Source: an uncultured Lachnospiraceae bacterium (GTDB lineage Bacteria; Bacillota; Clostridia; Lachnospirales; Lachnospiraceae). From it: a stretch of 64,000 bases of DNA. Below, piece by piece: positions 53,879 through 62,576 of this stretch. The stretch spans positions 186,001 to 250,000 of the forward strand of contig CAJTQI010000004.1 in assembly GCA_910578645.1 (NCBI GenBank). Direction: 5' to 3'. Numbering within the stretch: the first letter of the stretch is position 1; each line of letters starts with the position of its first letter. Both the position numbers and the translations under genes were made by a program. The notes below the pieces were generated by a model. That model did no database searches, was not told the origin of the DNA, and saw only the letters and a list, made by a program, of their open reading frames with translations.

Positions 53879-53967
53879 GACAACGTCTGTCAGAGTGACG
53901 AATAACATTTAAATAAGTACAAAGTCGTTCCAGACGATATGAAAAAAGATAAGGAGTGATATCTGAA

Positions 53968-56900
53968 ATGAGTCAAATGCAATATACTCTCGGTATTGAC
54001 ATCGGTTCCACGACCGTAAAAATAGCGATTTTAGACGAAAGACAGCAAATACTCTTTTCCGACTATCAAAGACACTTTGCAAATATAAGAGAAACGCTCT
54101 CCGGGCTTTTACAAAAAGCCTACGACAAACTGGGAAACCTGGCCGTCCATCCGATGATTACCGGTTCCGGCGGGCTCACCCTGGCCAACCATCTGCAAGT
54201 TCCTTTCGTGCAGGAGGTCATCGCCGTATCCACCTCCTTAAAAGCACTGGCTCCCGCCACCGATGTGGCAATTGAGCTTGGCGGTGAAGACGCCAAAATT
54301 ATCTATTTTGAAGGCGGCAACGTGGAACAGCGCATGAACGGTATCTGTGCCGGCGGTACGGGTTCCTTTATCGACCAGATGGCCTCCCTGCTGCAGACCG
54401 ATGCATCCGGGCTTAATGAGTATGCCAAAAATTATCATCTGCTATACACCATCGCGGCCAGATGCGGCGTCTTCGCGAAGTCCGATATCCAACCGCTCAT
54501 CAATGAAGGCGCAACCAAAGAAGACTTGTCCGCCTCCATTTTTCAGGCTGTCGTCAACCAGACTATCAGCGGTCTTGCCTGCGGTAAACCTATCCGAGGG
54601 CACGTTGCATTCCTGGGCGGTCCGCTGCACTTTCTGTCGGAGTTAAAACAATCTTTCATCCGCACACTGAAACTGGATGACGCACATATCATCGATACGG
54701 ACAACTCCCATCTATTTGCGGCCATCGGCTCTGCACTGAACGCAAAAGAAGAGACGTCCTATTCTATGGAAGAAATGGTCGGCAAACTTGCTTCCGACAT
54801 CAAAATGGAATTTGAAGTAGAACGCATGGAGCCTCTGTTTGCCTCCAAAGAAGAATATACCGACTTCTCCAAAAGGCACGCCACTCACCATGTTGCGACA
54901 TCCGACTTCGCCACATATAAAGGCAAATGTTTCCTGGGCATCGACGCCGGCTCCACCACCACGAAAGTGGCTCTTGTAGGCGAAGACGGCTCCCTGCTCT
55001 ACTCTTTCTACAGCAGTAACGACGCAAGCCCTTTAAAAACGGCGATACGCTCCCTGAAAGAAATCTATTCCCTGCTCCCAAAGGACGTGCAGATTGTCCG
55101 CGCCTGCTCCACGGGATACGGTGAAGCGCTTATGAAAGCCGCTTTCCTGTTGGATGACGGTGAGGTGGAGACTGTGGCGCATTACTACGCCGCAGCTTTC
55201 TTCGACCCTGCGGTAGACTGCATCCTAGACATCGGCGGGCAGGATATGAAGTGCATTAAAATCAAGAACCAGACCGTGGACAGCGTACAGCTCAACGAAG
55301 CATGTTCCTCCGGCTGCGGTTCTTTCATAGAAACCTTCGCCAAGTCATTAAACTACAATGTGGAAGATTTCGCCAAGGCCGCCCTGTTCGCCAAACATCC
55401 CATTGACCTGGGCACACGCTGTACCGTATTCATGAACTCCAAGGTCAAACAGGCGCAAAAAGAAGGCGCCTCTGTCTCCGACATCTCCGCGGGCTTAGCG
55501 TACTCTGTCATCAAGAATGCCCTGTTTAAAGTCATCAAAGTATCCGACGCCTCGGAACTGGGCAAAAACATCGTGGTACAGGGCGGCACATTCTACAATG
55601 ACGCCGTGTTGCGCAGCTTTGAAAAAATTGCCGGCTGCAAAGCCATCCGCCCGGACATCGCCGGCATTATGGGCGCTTTCGGCGCTGCGCTTATTGCCAG
55701 GGAGCGCTACCGGGAAGGAGACGAATCTTCCATGCTGAGCATCGAACAGATTACAAGTTTGCAGTTCGAGACAAGCATGGCAAAATGTAAAGGATGCACC
55801 AATAACTGCCGCCTGACCATCAATAAATTTACCGGAGGGCGCCAGTATATTTCCGGCAACCGCTGCGAGAGGGGGCTAGGTAAAACAAAAAACGAGAACC
55901 ATCTGCCCAACCTATACGATTATAAATTAAAAAGACTCTTCTCCTACGAACCGCTGTCCGCCGATTTGGCTGTCCGGGGCACGGTAGGAATCCCCAGAGT
56001 CCTAAATATGTACGAGAACTATCCGTTCTGGTTCACTTTCTTTACAAAACTGAACTACCGTGTAGTGCTCTCTCCCAGTTCCAACCGCAAAATATATGAA
56101 CTGGGGATTGAATCCATTCCCAGCGAATCGGAATGTTACCCGGCCAAACTGGCCCATGGCCATGTTGCCTGGCTCATCAACCAGAAGGTAGATTTTATTT
56201 TCTACCCGGCCCTGTTCTATGAGCGGGATGAGTTTCATGAAGCAAACAACCATTACAACTGCCCCATCGTCACCTCCTACTCAGAAAATATCAAAAATAA
56301 TGTGGAGGAGATAGGACGCGGAGAAGTTTCTTTCCGCAACCCTTTTATGTCTTTTGAAAGCCTGCATACCGTCACCAGCGCTCTTACTAAGGAATTTAGA
56401 GAACTTCCTGTTACGCAGGTGATGGATGCCGCTAAAGACGCCTGGGAAGAATTGGCCTTGGCGCGCCAGGATATGCGCGACAAAGGTGAAGAAGTACTGC
56501 GTTTCATGGAACAAAACCACAAACGCGGCATTGTCCTGGCCGGCAGGCCCTATCATATAGACCCTGAAATCAACCACGGCATCCCGGAACTCATTAACTC
56601 TTATGACCTGGCGGTACTGACGGAAGATTCCGTGTCGCATCTTGCGAAACCGGAACGCCCACTAATCGTATCCGACCAGTGGATGTACCATTCCAGGCTG
56701 TATGCCGCCGCAAGCTATGTGAAGATGCGGGATGACCTGGACCTTATCCAGTTAAACTCCTTCGGATGCGGCTTGGACGCCGTAACAACCGACCAGGTAA
56801 ACGATATCCTGTCAGGCGCCGACAAAATATATACTTGCCTAAAAATTGATGAAGTCAATAACCTGGGCGCCGCCAGAATCCGTATACGCTCCTTGCTCTC

Positions 56901-58209
56901 GGCAATCAAAGTCAGGGAGCAGAAGCACAAACAGCGTACCATCCGTTCCAGCGCCATAGACAAAGTGGAGTTTACGGAAGAGATGCGCAAGGACTATACT
57001 ATCCTGTGCCCTCAGATGTCTCCCATTCACTTTGAAATCATGCAGGCAGGTTTTAGGGCCTGCGGATACCATTTCGAGGTGCTTGGCAATGACAACAGGC
57101 ATGCCGTGGATGTGGGGTTAAAATATGTCAACAATGATGCATGTTATCCGTCTTTGATGGTTGTAGGGCAGATTATGGACGCCCTGCTCTCCGGCAAATA
57201 TGATTTAAACAAAGTGGCAATCATCATGACCCAGACAGGCGGCGGCTGTCGTGCCACCAACTACGTAGGATTCATCAGACGTGCCCTGGAGAAGGCGGAT
57301 ATGCCACAAATCCCTGTCATCTCCCTAAACCTTGCGGGCATCGAAAGTAACCCTGGTTTCCATCTGAATGCCGAACTGCTTATGCGCGCCGCATACAGCG
57401 CGCTCTTCGGGGATGTTTTCATGCGCTGCGTCTACCGTATGCGCCCTTATGAGAAAGAGCCCGGCTCTGTGGATGCCCTTCATGCAAAGTGGGTGTCGAA
57501 ATGCCAAGATTTCGTTTCGAGAAAACATATGAGTTATGTGGCTTTCGGCAAAATGTGCCGTCAGATAATACGTGATTTTGATGCCATCCCCATCCATGAA
57601 AACCTGCGCAAACCGCGGGTAGGGATTGTGGGAGAAATCCTGGTTAAATTTGCCCCCGCCGCCAATAACCATCTTGTGGAGTTGTTGGAGTCCGAAGGGG
57701 CTGAGGCCGTGGTGCCCGATTTGCTTGACTTTATGCTCTACTGCTTCTATAACCAGATATACAAAGCAGATTACCTGGGCACATCGCGCAAGGCCGCCAC
57801 ATTTTCCAGACTGGGTATCTGGACACTCGAGAAGATGCGCGCCCAGGCCGCAAAAGAATTTAGCAAAAGCAAGCATTTCACGCCTCCTGTCAGCATTTAC
57901 AAGCTCGTGGAATATGCAGAGCCGATTGTCAACATCGGCAACCAGACCGGAGAAGGCTGGTTCCTAACCGGAGAAATGGTAGAATTAATCCACAGCGGCG
58001 TCAACAATATCGTCTGCACGCAGCCTTTTGGCTGTCTGCCTAACCATGTGGTCGGCAAGGGCGTTATCAAGGAATTACGCAAAAGATATCCGCTCTCCAA
58101 TATCGTGGCAATCGATTACGACCCTGGCGCCAGTGAGGTAAACCAGCTTAACCGGATTAAACTGATGCTGTCCACTGCGCAGAAGAATTTGAAGAAAGAG
58201 AAAAAATAG
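53968..58209 (+). CDS. Large 2-hydroxyacyl-CoA dehydratase activator-type protein
   Basis: The 1413-residue protein has two BadF/BcrA-type ATPase domains in tandem, at about 5-260 ('LGIDIGSTTVKIAILDE') and about 320-580 ('FLGIDAGSTTTKVALVGED'). In the second, the cysteines in 'NEACSSGCGSFIETFAKSLN' fit the [4Fe-4S]-bridging site of HgdC-type activators; 'GICAGGTGSFIDQMASLL' is the matching place in the first without the cysteines. A DUF2229-type and dehydratase-like part makes the rest ('GIPRVLNMYENYPFWFTFFTKLNYRVVLSPSS', 'ACYPSLMVVGQIMDAL', 'QPFGCLPNHVVGKGVI'). Activators drive electrons at low potential by ATP hydrolysis. No HgdAB-type dehydratase genes are nearby, so the client is unknown. 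AAGGAG precedes the ATG. Confidence 0.9.
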   Translation: MSQMQYTLGIDIGSTTVKIAILDERQQILFSDYQRHFANIRETLSGLLQKAYDKLGNLAVHPMITGSGGLTLANHLQVPFVQEVIAVSTSLKALAPATDVAIELGGEDAKIIYFEGGNVEQRMNGICAGGTGSFIDQMASLLQTDASGLNEYAKNYHLLYTIAARCGVFAKSDIQPLINEGATKEDLSASIFQAVVNQTISGLACGKPIRGHVAFLGGPLHFLSELKQSFIRTLKLDDAHIIDTDNSHLFAAIGSALNAKEETSYSMEEMVGKLASDIKMEFEVERMEPLFASKEEYTDFSKRHATHHVATSDFATYKGKCFLGIDAGSTTTKVALVGEDGSLLYSFYSSNDASPLKTAIRSLKEIYSLLPKDVQIVRACSTGYGEALMKAAFLLDDGEVETVAHYYAAAFFDPAVDCILDIGGQDMKCIKIKNQTVDSVQLNEACSSGCGSFIETFAKSLNYNVEDFAKAALFAKHPIDLGTRCTVFMNSKVKQAQKEGASVSDISAGLAYSVIKNALFKVIKVSDASELGKNIVVQGGTFYNDAVLRSFEKIAGCKAIRPDIAGIMGAFGAALIARERYREGDESSMLSIEQITSLQFETSMAKCKGCTNNCRLTINKFTGGRQYISGNRCERGLGKTKNENHLPNLYDYKLKRLFSYEPLSADLAVRGTVGIPRVLNMYENYPFWFTFFTKLNYRVVLSPSSNRKIYELGIESIPSESECYPAKLAHGHVAWLINQKVDFIFYPALFYERDEFHEANNHYNCPIVTSYSENIKNNVEEIGRGEVSFRNPFMSFESLHTVTSALTKEFRELPVTQVMDAAKDAWEELALARQDMRDKGEEVLRFMEQNHKRGIVLAGRPYHIDPEINHGIPELINSYDLAVLTEDSVSHLAKPERPLIVSDQWMYHSRLYAAASYVKMRDDLDLIQLNSFGCGLDAVTTDQVNDILSGADKIYTCLKIDEVNNLGAARIRIRSLLSAIKVREQKHKQRTIRSSAIDKVEFTEEMRKDYTILCPQMSPIHFEIMQAGFRACGYHFEVLGNDNRHAVDVGLKYVNNDACYPSLMVVGQIMDALLSGKYDLNKVAIIMTQTGGGCRATNYVGFIRRALEKADMPQIPVISLNLAGIESNPGFHLNAELLMRAAYSALFGDVFMRCVYRMRPYEKEPGSVDALHAKWVSKCQDFVSRKHMSYVAFGKMCRQIIRDFDAIPIHENLRKPRVGIVGEILVKFAPAANNHLVELLESEGAEAVVPDLLDFMLYCFYNQIYKADYLGTSRKAATFSRLGIWTLEKMRAQAAKEFSKSKHFTPPVSIYKLVEYAEPIVNIGNQTGEGWFLTGEMVELIHSGVNNIVCTQPFGCLPNHVVGKGVIKELRKRYPLSNIVAIDYDPGASEVNQLNRIKLMLSTAQKNLKKEKK

Positions 58210-58211
58210 AT

Positions 58212-58315
58212 AAAAAAGGCTGCCGCAAATAGCACTTTCTAACAATATATAGCTGGATGCTTCAGATGCCAAAACTATATATTGCAAATATGCTACATTT
58301 TGCGACAGCTTTTTT
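58212..58315. repeat. Nested long inverted repeat with terminator-like ends
   Basis: An outer imperfect stem pairs 58212-58230 (AAAAAAGGCTGCCGCAAAT) with 58297-58315. Inside it CAATATATAG (58243-58252) pairs perfectly with CTATATATTG (58275-58284). It directly follows the stop codon at 58209 and ends in a T-run, so it can act as a terminator; its two-storey design also resembles a small mobile repeat. Confidence 0.6.
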
Positions 58316-58379
58316 GTATGCCAAAACCGTTCCTATAACAGGAATTGATACGGCAATGAGCCATATACTCCAAAATTAT

Positions 58380-58892
58380 TTATGACTCTATCTCCTCAAA
58401 AAGTTCATCAAACGTAATCTTAACGCCGGGAAAATGAATAAGCTTTAGTTCACCTTTATTCTTTTCTGTGATTGTATTCTGCAAAAAATATTTCGGTCTG
58501 TCGTTTTCATAATCCAATTCATATATTTCGACTTCTTTTTTTCTCCAGTCTACAATCCAATATTCCTCAACTTCCTGTTGTCTGTATAACTCCATTTTTT
58601 CGGAACGGTCATATTTTTCTGTCGTTGGGGATAATACTTCCAAAACAAACCTGGGTGAGTCAAGAAACATGTTGCCACGTCTTGATTTCACACGACAATT
58701 TATAGAAGCATCCGGAATAACCGTTCTACTTTCTCCATCATCTGACCTGAATCTATACTGTACATTATCGGAAAAAACATAACATGTACTGTTCTTAAGC
58801 TGTTTTCTAATTGCCGAAACAAAATTGACAATGACAAGCGAATGTTCAGGACTCGCTCCTGCCATATCCGTAATTTGTAAATTAATATCCAT
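58380..58892 (-). CDS. Uma2 family endonuclease-like protein
   Basis: The 170-residue protein is of the Uma2 (DUF820) restriction-like fold. Active-site type residues are in 'VIPDASINCRVKS' (P-D), 'PRFVLEVLSPTTEKYDRSEKMELYRQ' (E, D and K) and 'VEEYWIVDWRKKEVEIYELDYEN'. The family is common in bacteria and linked with mobile DNA; biochemical roles are mostly unknown. AGGAGGG precedes the ATG. It lies alone between the large activator gene and a small DUF6472 gene. Confidence 0.88.
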   Translation of the reverse strand: MDINLQITDMAGASPEHSLVIVNFVSAIRKQLKNSTCYVFSDNVQYRFRSDDGESRTVIPDASINCRVKSRRGNMFLDSPRFVLEVLSPTTEKYDRSEKMELYRQQEVEEYWIVDWRKKEVEIYELDYENDRPKYFLQNTITEKNKGELKLIHFPGVKITFDELFEEIES

Positions 58893-58972
58893 ATAAACCC
58901 TCCTTCAAAACTGCGTGAAATCAGCATCAGCATTTTTATTTATATCAAAAAACAGATGCAAAAGTTTATTTC

Positions 58973-59146
58973 TTACATCTGTTTCCTTACAACCAAATAT
59001 TCATTGTCCAACTGGTAGAAAGAACAATCAAAACTGCCGCCTCTTAAGAACCTGCTCATATCGTCCTCATCCAAATCTACCATGCACACATAACACTCAT
59101 AATCTTCGTCATACTGATAATGACTACAGCTATCACAATTACTCAT
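58973..59146 (-). CDS. DUF6472-like small cysteine-rich protein
   Basis: The 57-residue protein starts 'MSNCDSCSHYQYDEDYECYVC' with two C-x2-C pairs and goes on with 'VDLDEDDMSRFL' and 'CSFYQLDNEYLVVRKQM'. This matches small conserved clostridial proteins of the DUF6472 type. The cysteines may bind zinc. The ATG at 59146 follows TGGAG; the frame upstream is open but unlikely to be coding. Role unknown. Confidence 0.75.
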   Translation of the reverse strand: MSNCDSCSHYQYDEDYECYVCMVDLDEDDMSRFLRGGSFDCSFYQLDNEYLVVRKQM

Positions 59147-59301
59147 TCTAATCTCCATTTCTGAGCCGCTTACCGTAAGGAATCCGTAACCTTGCCTGTG
59201 CAAAAGTATAAATCTCAAATCAGCGTCTGCCATAAAAACCATTTGCTTTCACTCAGAAACAAATAACAAATTGTACTATCCGGCAAATTTGGACGCGGAA
59301 A

Positions 59302-59592
59302 TTAGTAAAAGGTCTTGTCAACTTTGCGGTTGACAAATTTGATGTTATCCTTTATTTCCTCCTCCAAATCATGAAGCGCTTCATCTGCAATCTCCTTCTG
59401 TAGTTGGTTTACACAGAATATGCACGTACCAAACTTGTCATTTGAAAAAAACTTCGGTTTCTCCCATTTCACAAAATAGGATACTCTATTTTTGAGCAGT
59501 ATCTTCTCTATCCGCTCTTTCGTCGCCAAGTCGGTTACCTGGCACCATTCCAATTCATTATGCACTTTTACCTTCTGATATGCTGTCTCCAT
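59302..59592 (-). CDS. Small protein of unknown function
   Basis: The 96-residue soluble protein starts 'METAYQKVKVHNELEWCQVTDLATKERIEKILLKNRVSYFVKWEKP', with AGAGGGGG 3-7 nt before the ATG at 59592. No known domain. Divergent from metA. Confidence 0.55.
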   Translation of the reverse strand: METAYQKVKVHNELEWCQVTDLATKERIEKILLKNRVSYFVKWEKPKFFSNDKFGTCIFCVNQLQKEIADEALHDLEEEIKDNIKFVNRKVDKTFY

Positions 59593-59727
59593 ACCATGAA
59601 CCCCCTCTGACACTGTTTACTATTGAATTATACCCCATTTCCCTTAAATGTGCAATTGTTGCAAGACAGCTTTTTTTATGCTACTCTATATTTTAATAAG
59701 AAACACAATGAAAGTTGAGGAATTTAT

Positions 59728-60645
59728 ATGCCTATCAAAGTAGCAGACTCTTTACCCGCAACTACCATATTAGAAAATGAAAATATCTTCGTCATGACGG
59801 AGTACCGCGCGATGCACCAGGATATTCGTCCGCTTAATGTGCTGATTCTGAACCTGATGCCTACCAAAATTGTGACGGAAACACAGCTTCTACGCAAGCT
59901 GTCCAACACGCCTCTGCAGGTAAACGTGGAATTTTTACAGACCGCAAGCTACACGCCTCTGCACACCGATTCCAACCATATGGAGTCCTTCTACACAACT
60001 TTTGACCAAGTAAAAGACCGTAAATATGACGGCATGATTATCACCGGAGCGCCGCTTGATTATGTGAAATTCGAGGATGTGACTTATTGGAAAGAGCTAT
60101 GCACGATTATGGAGTGGGGCAAAACACACGTCCACTGTACGCTCCATCTATGTTGGGGCGCTTTTGCCGGATTATACTATCTCTATGGGTTAGAGCGCAC
60201 TGACCTTAAGACGAAGCTGTCCGGCGTCTATTCCCACAAAATCATAAAGAGAAACTCCCCTCTTTTCCGTGGATTTGACGATATCTTCTATGCGCCCCAG
60301 TCACGCGCCATGGGCATCGATGCAGACAAGATTGCCTCCGTACCGGAGTTAGAACTTATGGCTGTCTCCGACGAAGCCGGCGTAGCCATCGCCAAGACAA
60401 CCGACAGCCGCCATTTCTTCGTTACCTGCCATCCCGAATATGACGCCGACACTCTGGCACAAGAATATTTCCGAGATTTGGGTAAAGGGATGAATCCTAC
60501 CATACCTGCCAACTATTTTCCGGATAATAACCCGGGAAACCCGCCTGTCGTTAATTGGCGTTCCACCGGGCAGCTCTTGTATTCTAACTGGCTCAATTAC
60601 TACGTGTATCAGACGACGCCCTATGATGTGAGAGAAATTGTATAA
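59728..60645 (+). CDS. metA: Homoserine O-acyltransferase (MetA family)
   Basis: MetA activates homoserine with acetyl-CoA or succinyl-CoA at the first step of methionine synthesis. The 305-residue enzyme has its nucleophile at C142 in 'THVHCTLHLCWGAFAGLYYLYG', the His in 'FFVTCHPEYDADTLAQEY' and 'LNLMPTKIVTETQLLRKLSN' near the N-terminus. Residue 111, which decides the acyl donor in characterised enzymes (Gly for succinyl, Glu for acetyl), is Asp here ('ITGAPLDYVKFEDVTYW'). An acetyl preference seems likelier. GAGGAATTTAT precedes the ATG. The leader of about 80 nt is too short for a SAM riboswitch. A hairpin terminator follows. Confidence 0.95.
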   Translation: MPIKVADSLPATTILENENIFVMTEYRAMHQDIRPLNVLILNLMPTKIVTETQLLRKLSNTPLQVNVEFLQTASYTPLHTDSNHMESFYTTFDQVKDRKYDGMIITGAPLDYVKFEDVTYWKELCTIMEWGKTHVHCTLHLCWGAFAGLYYLYGLERTDLKTKLSGVYSHKIIKRNSPLFRGFDDIFYAPQSRAMGIDADKIASVPELELMAVSDEAGVAIAKTTDSRHFFVTCHPEYDADTLAQEYFRDLGKGMNPTIPANYFPDNNPGNPPVVNWRSTGQLLYSNWLNYYVYQTTPYDVREIV

Positions 60646-60657
60646 CATGAATTCAAA

Positions 60658-60681
60658 GGGGACAGGCTTTTGCCTGTCCCC
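60658..60681. terminator. Terminator of metA
   Basis: GGGGACAGGC (60658-60667) and GCCTGTCCCC (60672-60681) form a perfect 10-bp stem with a TTTT loop, 13 nt after the metA stop and between convergent genes. Confidence 0.8.
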
Positions 60682-60743
60682 TGCTCTCTGAATTACACTT
60701 TCCACCAGTTTTTGAATCAGCATAAGCATCTTCCTTGTTTCCA

Positions 60744-61571
60744 TCATTGGACATACCGTTCTGCCTCTTCTCTGGAAAACTTAAATTTTTCCTGAATCTT
60801 CTGCACAATTGTTGCATCTGGGATTTCTAAATCCTTTAATGTAGATACCATTCCTAAAATACCTTTTTCGATACCTTTTTCGATACCTTTTTCGATACCT
60901 TTTTCAATGTTTTCCTGGTCGCGCATCAATAATGTCATATACTCATGCCTCCATTTCCGGTTCTTCTTCGCCTCTTCCACCGCTTCTTCTAATTTCATAA
61001 TAAAACTGTCTTCTGACTTCTTCCCTGCCACATAGTCAAGGAATGCCCTCAGTTCCCCACTGACATCGTCCTGCTCACCGTCGGCATTTAAGAAAATCTT
61101 CAATGCCCCATCCCCTAAAGAAACAGTATAGTCTTCTTTACAGATATTTTCAAAAGTATAGATATGCCTCCCTTTGCCAAAAACATCAAAGGGACAGATA
61201 AAAATAACATAGCTCCGGTTTAGCTTCTTATAGGACTGCCCTGCGTCTATCAACTGCAGGTCTATCATACTCTGGTAATACCTGCTTCTTTTGGGAAGTT
61301 CTTTTGTATCTGCCACTTGCATTTCAATGTCGTAGACAGAACCTTTCCCATCTTTCACATAAACGTCCAACCTGACGCTTTTTGCATCTACATCAGGCTT
61401 GATTGCTTTTTGCAGTTCAGGATATTCTATATGGTCTATTTCTAAATCCGGAAGGATTCTTTGCAGTAATTCTTTGCACAGTTCCGCATCCTGCATAACC
61501 TTCCCGAACAGAAAATCATTGGATATTCTCAGTGATTCCCATATCGTGCTAAACTCAATTTGGTTTTCCAT
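60744..61571 (-). CDS. Rpn-like PD-(D/E)XK nuclease with in-frame repeats
   Basis: The 275-residue protein is of the Rpn/PDDEXK_2 transposase-like nuclease family. Signs are 'RISNDFLFGKVMQDAELCKELLQRILPDL', the active-site stretch 'VRLDVYVKDGKGSVYDIEMQVAD' (D, E-x-Q), 'KRSRYYQSMIDLQLI' and 'YVIFICPFDVFGKGRHIYTFE'. Near residues 218-236 the four-residue unit I-E-K-G is repeated four times, coded by a 12-bp tandem repeat at about 60862-60912. Family members in Escherichia promote recombination in a RecA-independent way. GGAAGGTGAGGCC precedes the ATG. It is convergent with metA. Confidence 0.88.
   Translation of the reverse strand: MENQIEFSTIWESLRISNDFLFGKVMQDAELCKELLQRILPDLEIDHIEYPELQKAIKPDVDAKSVRLDVYVKDGKGSVYDIEMQVADTKELPKRSRYYQSMIDLQLIDAGQSYKKLNRSYVIFICPFDVFGKGRHIYTFENICKEDYTVSLGDGALKIFLNADGEQDDVSGELRAFLDYVAGKKSEDSFIMKLEEAVEEAKKNRKWRHEYMTLLMRDQENIEKGIEKGIEKGIEKGILGMVSTLKDLEIPDATIVQKIQEKFKFSREEAERYVQ
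60862..60912 (-). repeat. 12-bp tandem repeat inside the Rpn-like gene
   Basis: About four copies of CCTTTTTCGATA (plus strand) run in tandem, the last slightly changed. The unit is four codons long, so copy-number change would keep the frame and alter the length of an I-E-K-G stretch between nuclease domain and C-terminal helix. Confidence 0.85.
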
Positions 61572-61644
61572 GGCCTCACCTTCCCTCTTCTTTAATCATA
61601 TTATACAAATTCTGCTGATAAAATACAATAAATCTTAAACCTGT

Positions 61645-62289
61645 TTATTCCGCTTCTACCGCCTCCAATTTGCTTATTGAGACTTCGTAAGCCATCCGCA
61701 ATTCGCTCCTTGTTTCATAAACCTTTTTTACATATACCCGGCTCTGGATTCTTCCCCAGACGGCGCATCGGGCGCCAACTTCAAACTCACACAAAAATCT
61801 GGCATTTCTGCCCCATGCAATACATGGTATGTAATCTGTTTTCCCATATGGACGATTGACTGCAAGTATCATATCTGCGATTTCTCTCCCGAGCGGCGTT
61901 TTCCGGTAAATTATCTGCTTGCAAATGTATCCATCAAGAAAAATACAGTTTTCATTATACTTTATCCTTAGTTCTTCATATTCAAACTCGCCTGTTTCAA
62001 TCTCTCTTGCAAACACTGACAAAATAAGCCTGCTTCTTTCTCCCTCATGTCTGTTACAAGAGCGAAATTGCCCTGATACCCTCACAAATCGCCCTGCCCA
62101 GCTCTCTTTCATATCAATAAACCGGTCCGATACCATAATCGGAATAAAATCTGACTCATTACTTTTTCTAATTGTCTTTAAGTCGGCAGTGTAAAATTTC
62201 TCGCCATAAATCTCATGGCTAAACCCAAAATCACTTACAATTTCCCCACTTAATGTTACTTTGTTATTTTTATTCCTCGTTTCATTCAT
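61645..62289 (-). CDS. SSB-like protein with two OB-folds
   Basis: The 214-residue protein has two consecutive single-strand-binding-type OB domains. The first (about 8-98) starts 'NKVTLSGEIVSDFGFSHEIYGEKFYTADL'. The second (about 110-205) is closest to classic SSB: 'CIFLDGYICKQIIYRKTPLGREIADMILAVNR', 'DYIPCIAWGRNARFL', 'GRIQSRVYVKK'. It lacks the acidic C-terminal tip of housekeeping SSB proteins. Such proteins occur on clostridial mobile elements. GAGG lies 9 nt before the ATG, and the ATG overlaps the TGA of a broken small upstream frame. Confidence 0.8.
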   Translation of the reverse strand: MNETRNKNNKVTLSGEIVSDFGFSHEIYGEKFYTADLKTIRKSNESDFIPIMVSDRFIDMKESWAGRFVRVSGQFRSCNRHEGERSRLILSVFAREIETGEFEYEELRIKYNENCIFLDGYICKQIIYRKTPLGREIADMILAVNRPYGKTDYIPCIAWGRNARFLCEFEVGARCAVWGRIQSRVYVKKVYETRSELRMAYEVSISKLEAVEAE

Positions 62290-62435
62290 TAATTTTATCC
62301 TCTAATCTGATTTGATATTCGTAATCCGCTATCTCCTTATCTCTCAATGTCGGCAGGTAAACTCAAGACTCTCAATTTTTTCACCAGTTTGATAATTTTA
62401 TCTTTATAAAACCTCTTTTCCCTTAAATTTTCCAT
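62282..62435 (-). pseudogene. Small frameshifted ORF ahead of the SSB-like gene
   Basis: An ATG at 62435 with AGGTGAT upstream opens a 32-codon frame ('ENLREKRFYKDKIIKLVKKLR') that stops at 62337. Another frame then reads 'LRDKEIADYEYQIRLEDKINE' up to a TGA at 62282 that overlaps the SSB-like start. Together they look like one protein of about 52 residues with a 1-nt shift. The stretch is short, so chance is possible. Confidence 0.35.
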
Positions 62436-62576
62436 GGTAACTTATCACCTTTCACAAATTATTTCAGGCAAAGCTTATTTTAGCATTAACTTTTTAGTAT
62501 TTTACCTACATTTGTACGTCCTTTTATTGATGTATTATATTATGATTGTCTTATACTCGAGATAAGGAGTATGAAA

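Noticed and set aside
59614..59727. SAM riboswitch before metA
   Set aside because: The leader is too short and shows no SAM-aptamer-like helices.
60862..60912. CRISPR array
   Set aside because: The repeat is 12 bp with no spacers and is translated in frame within the Rpn-like gene.
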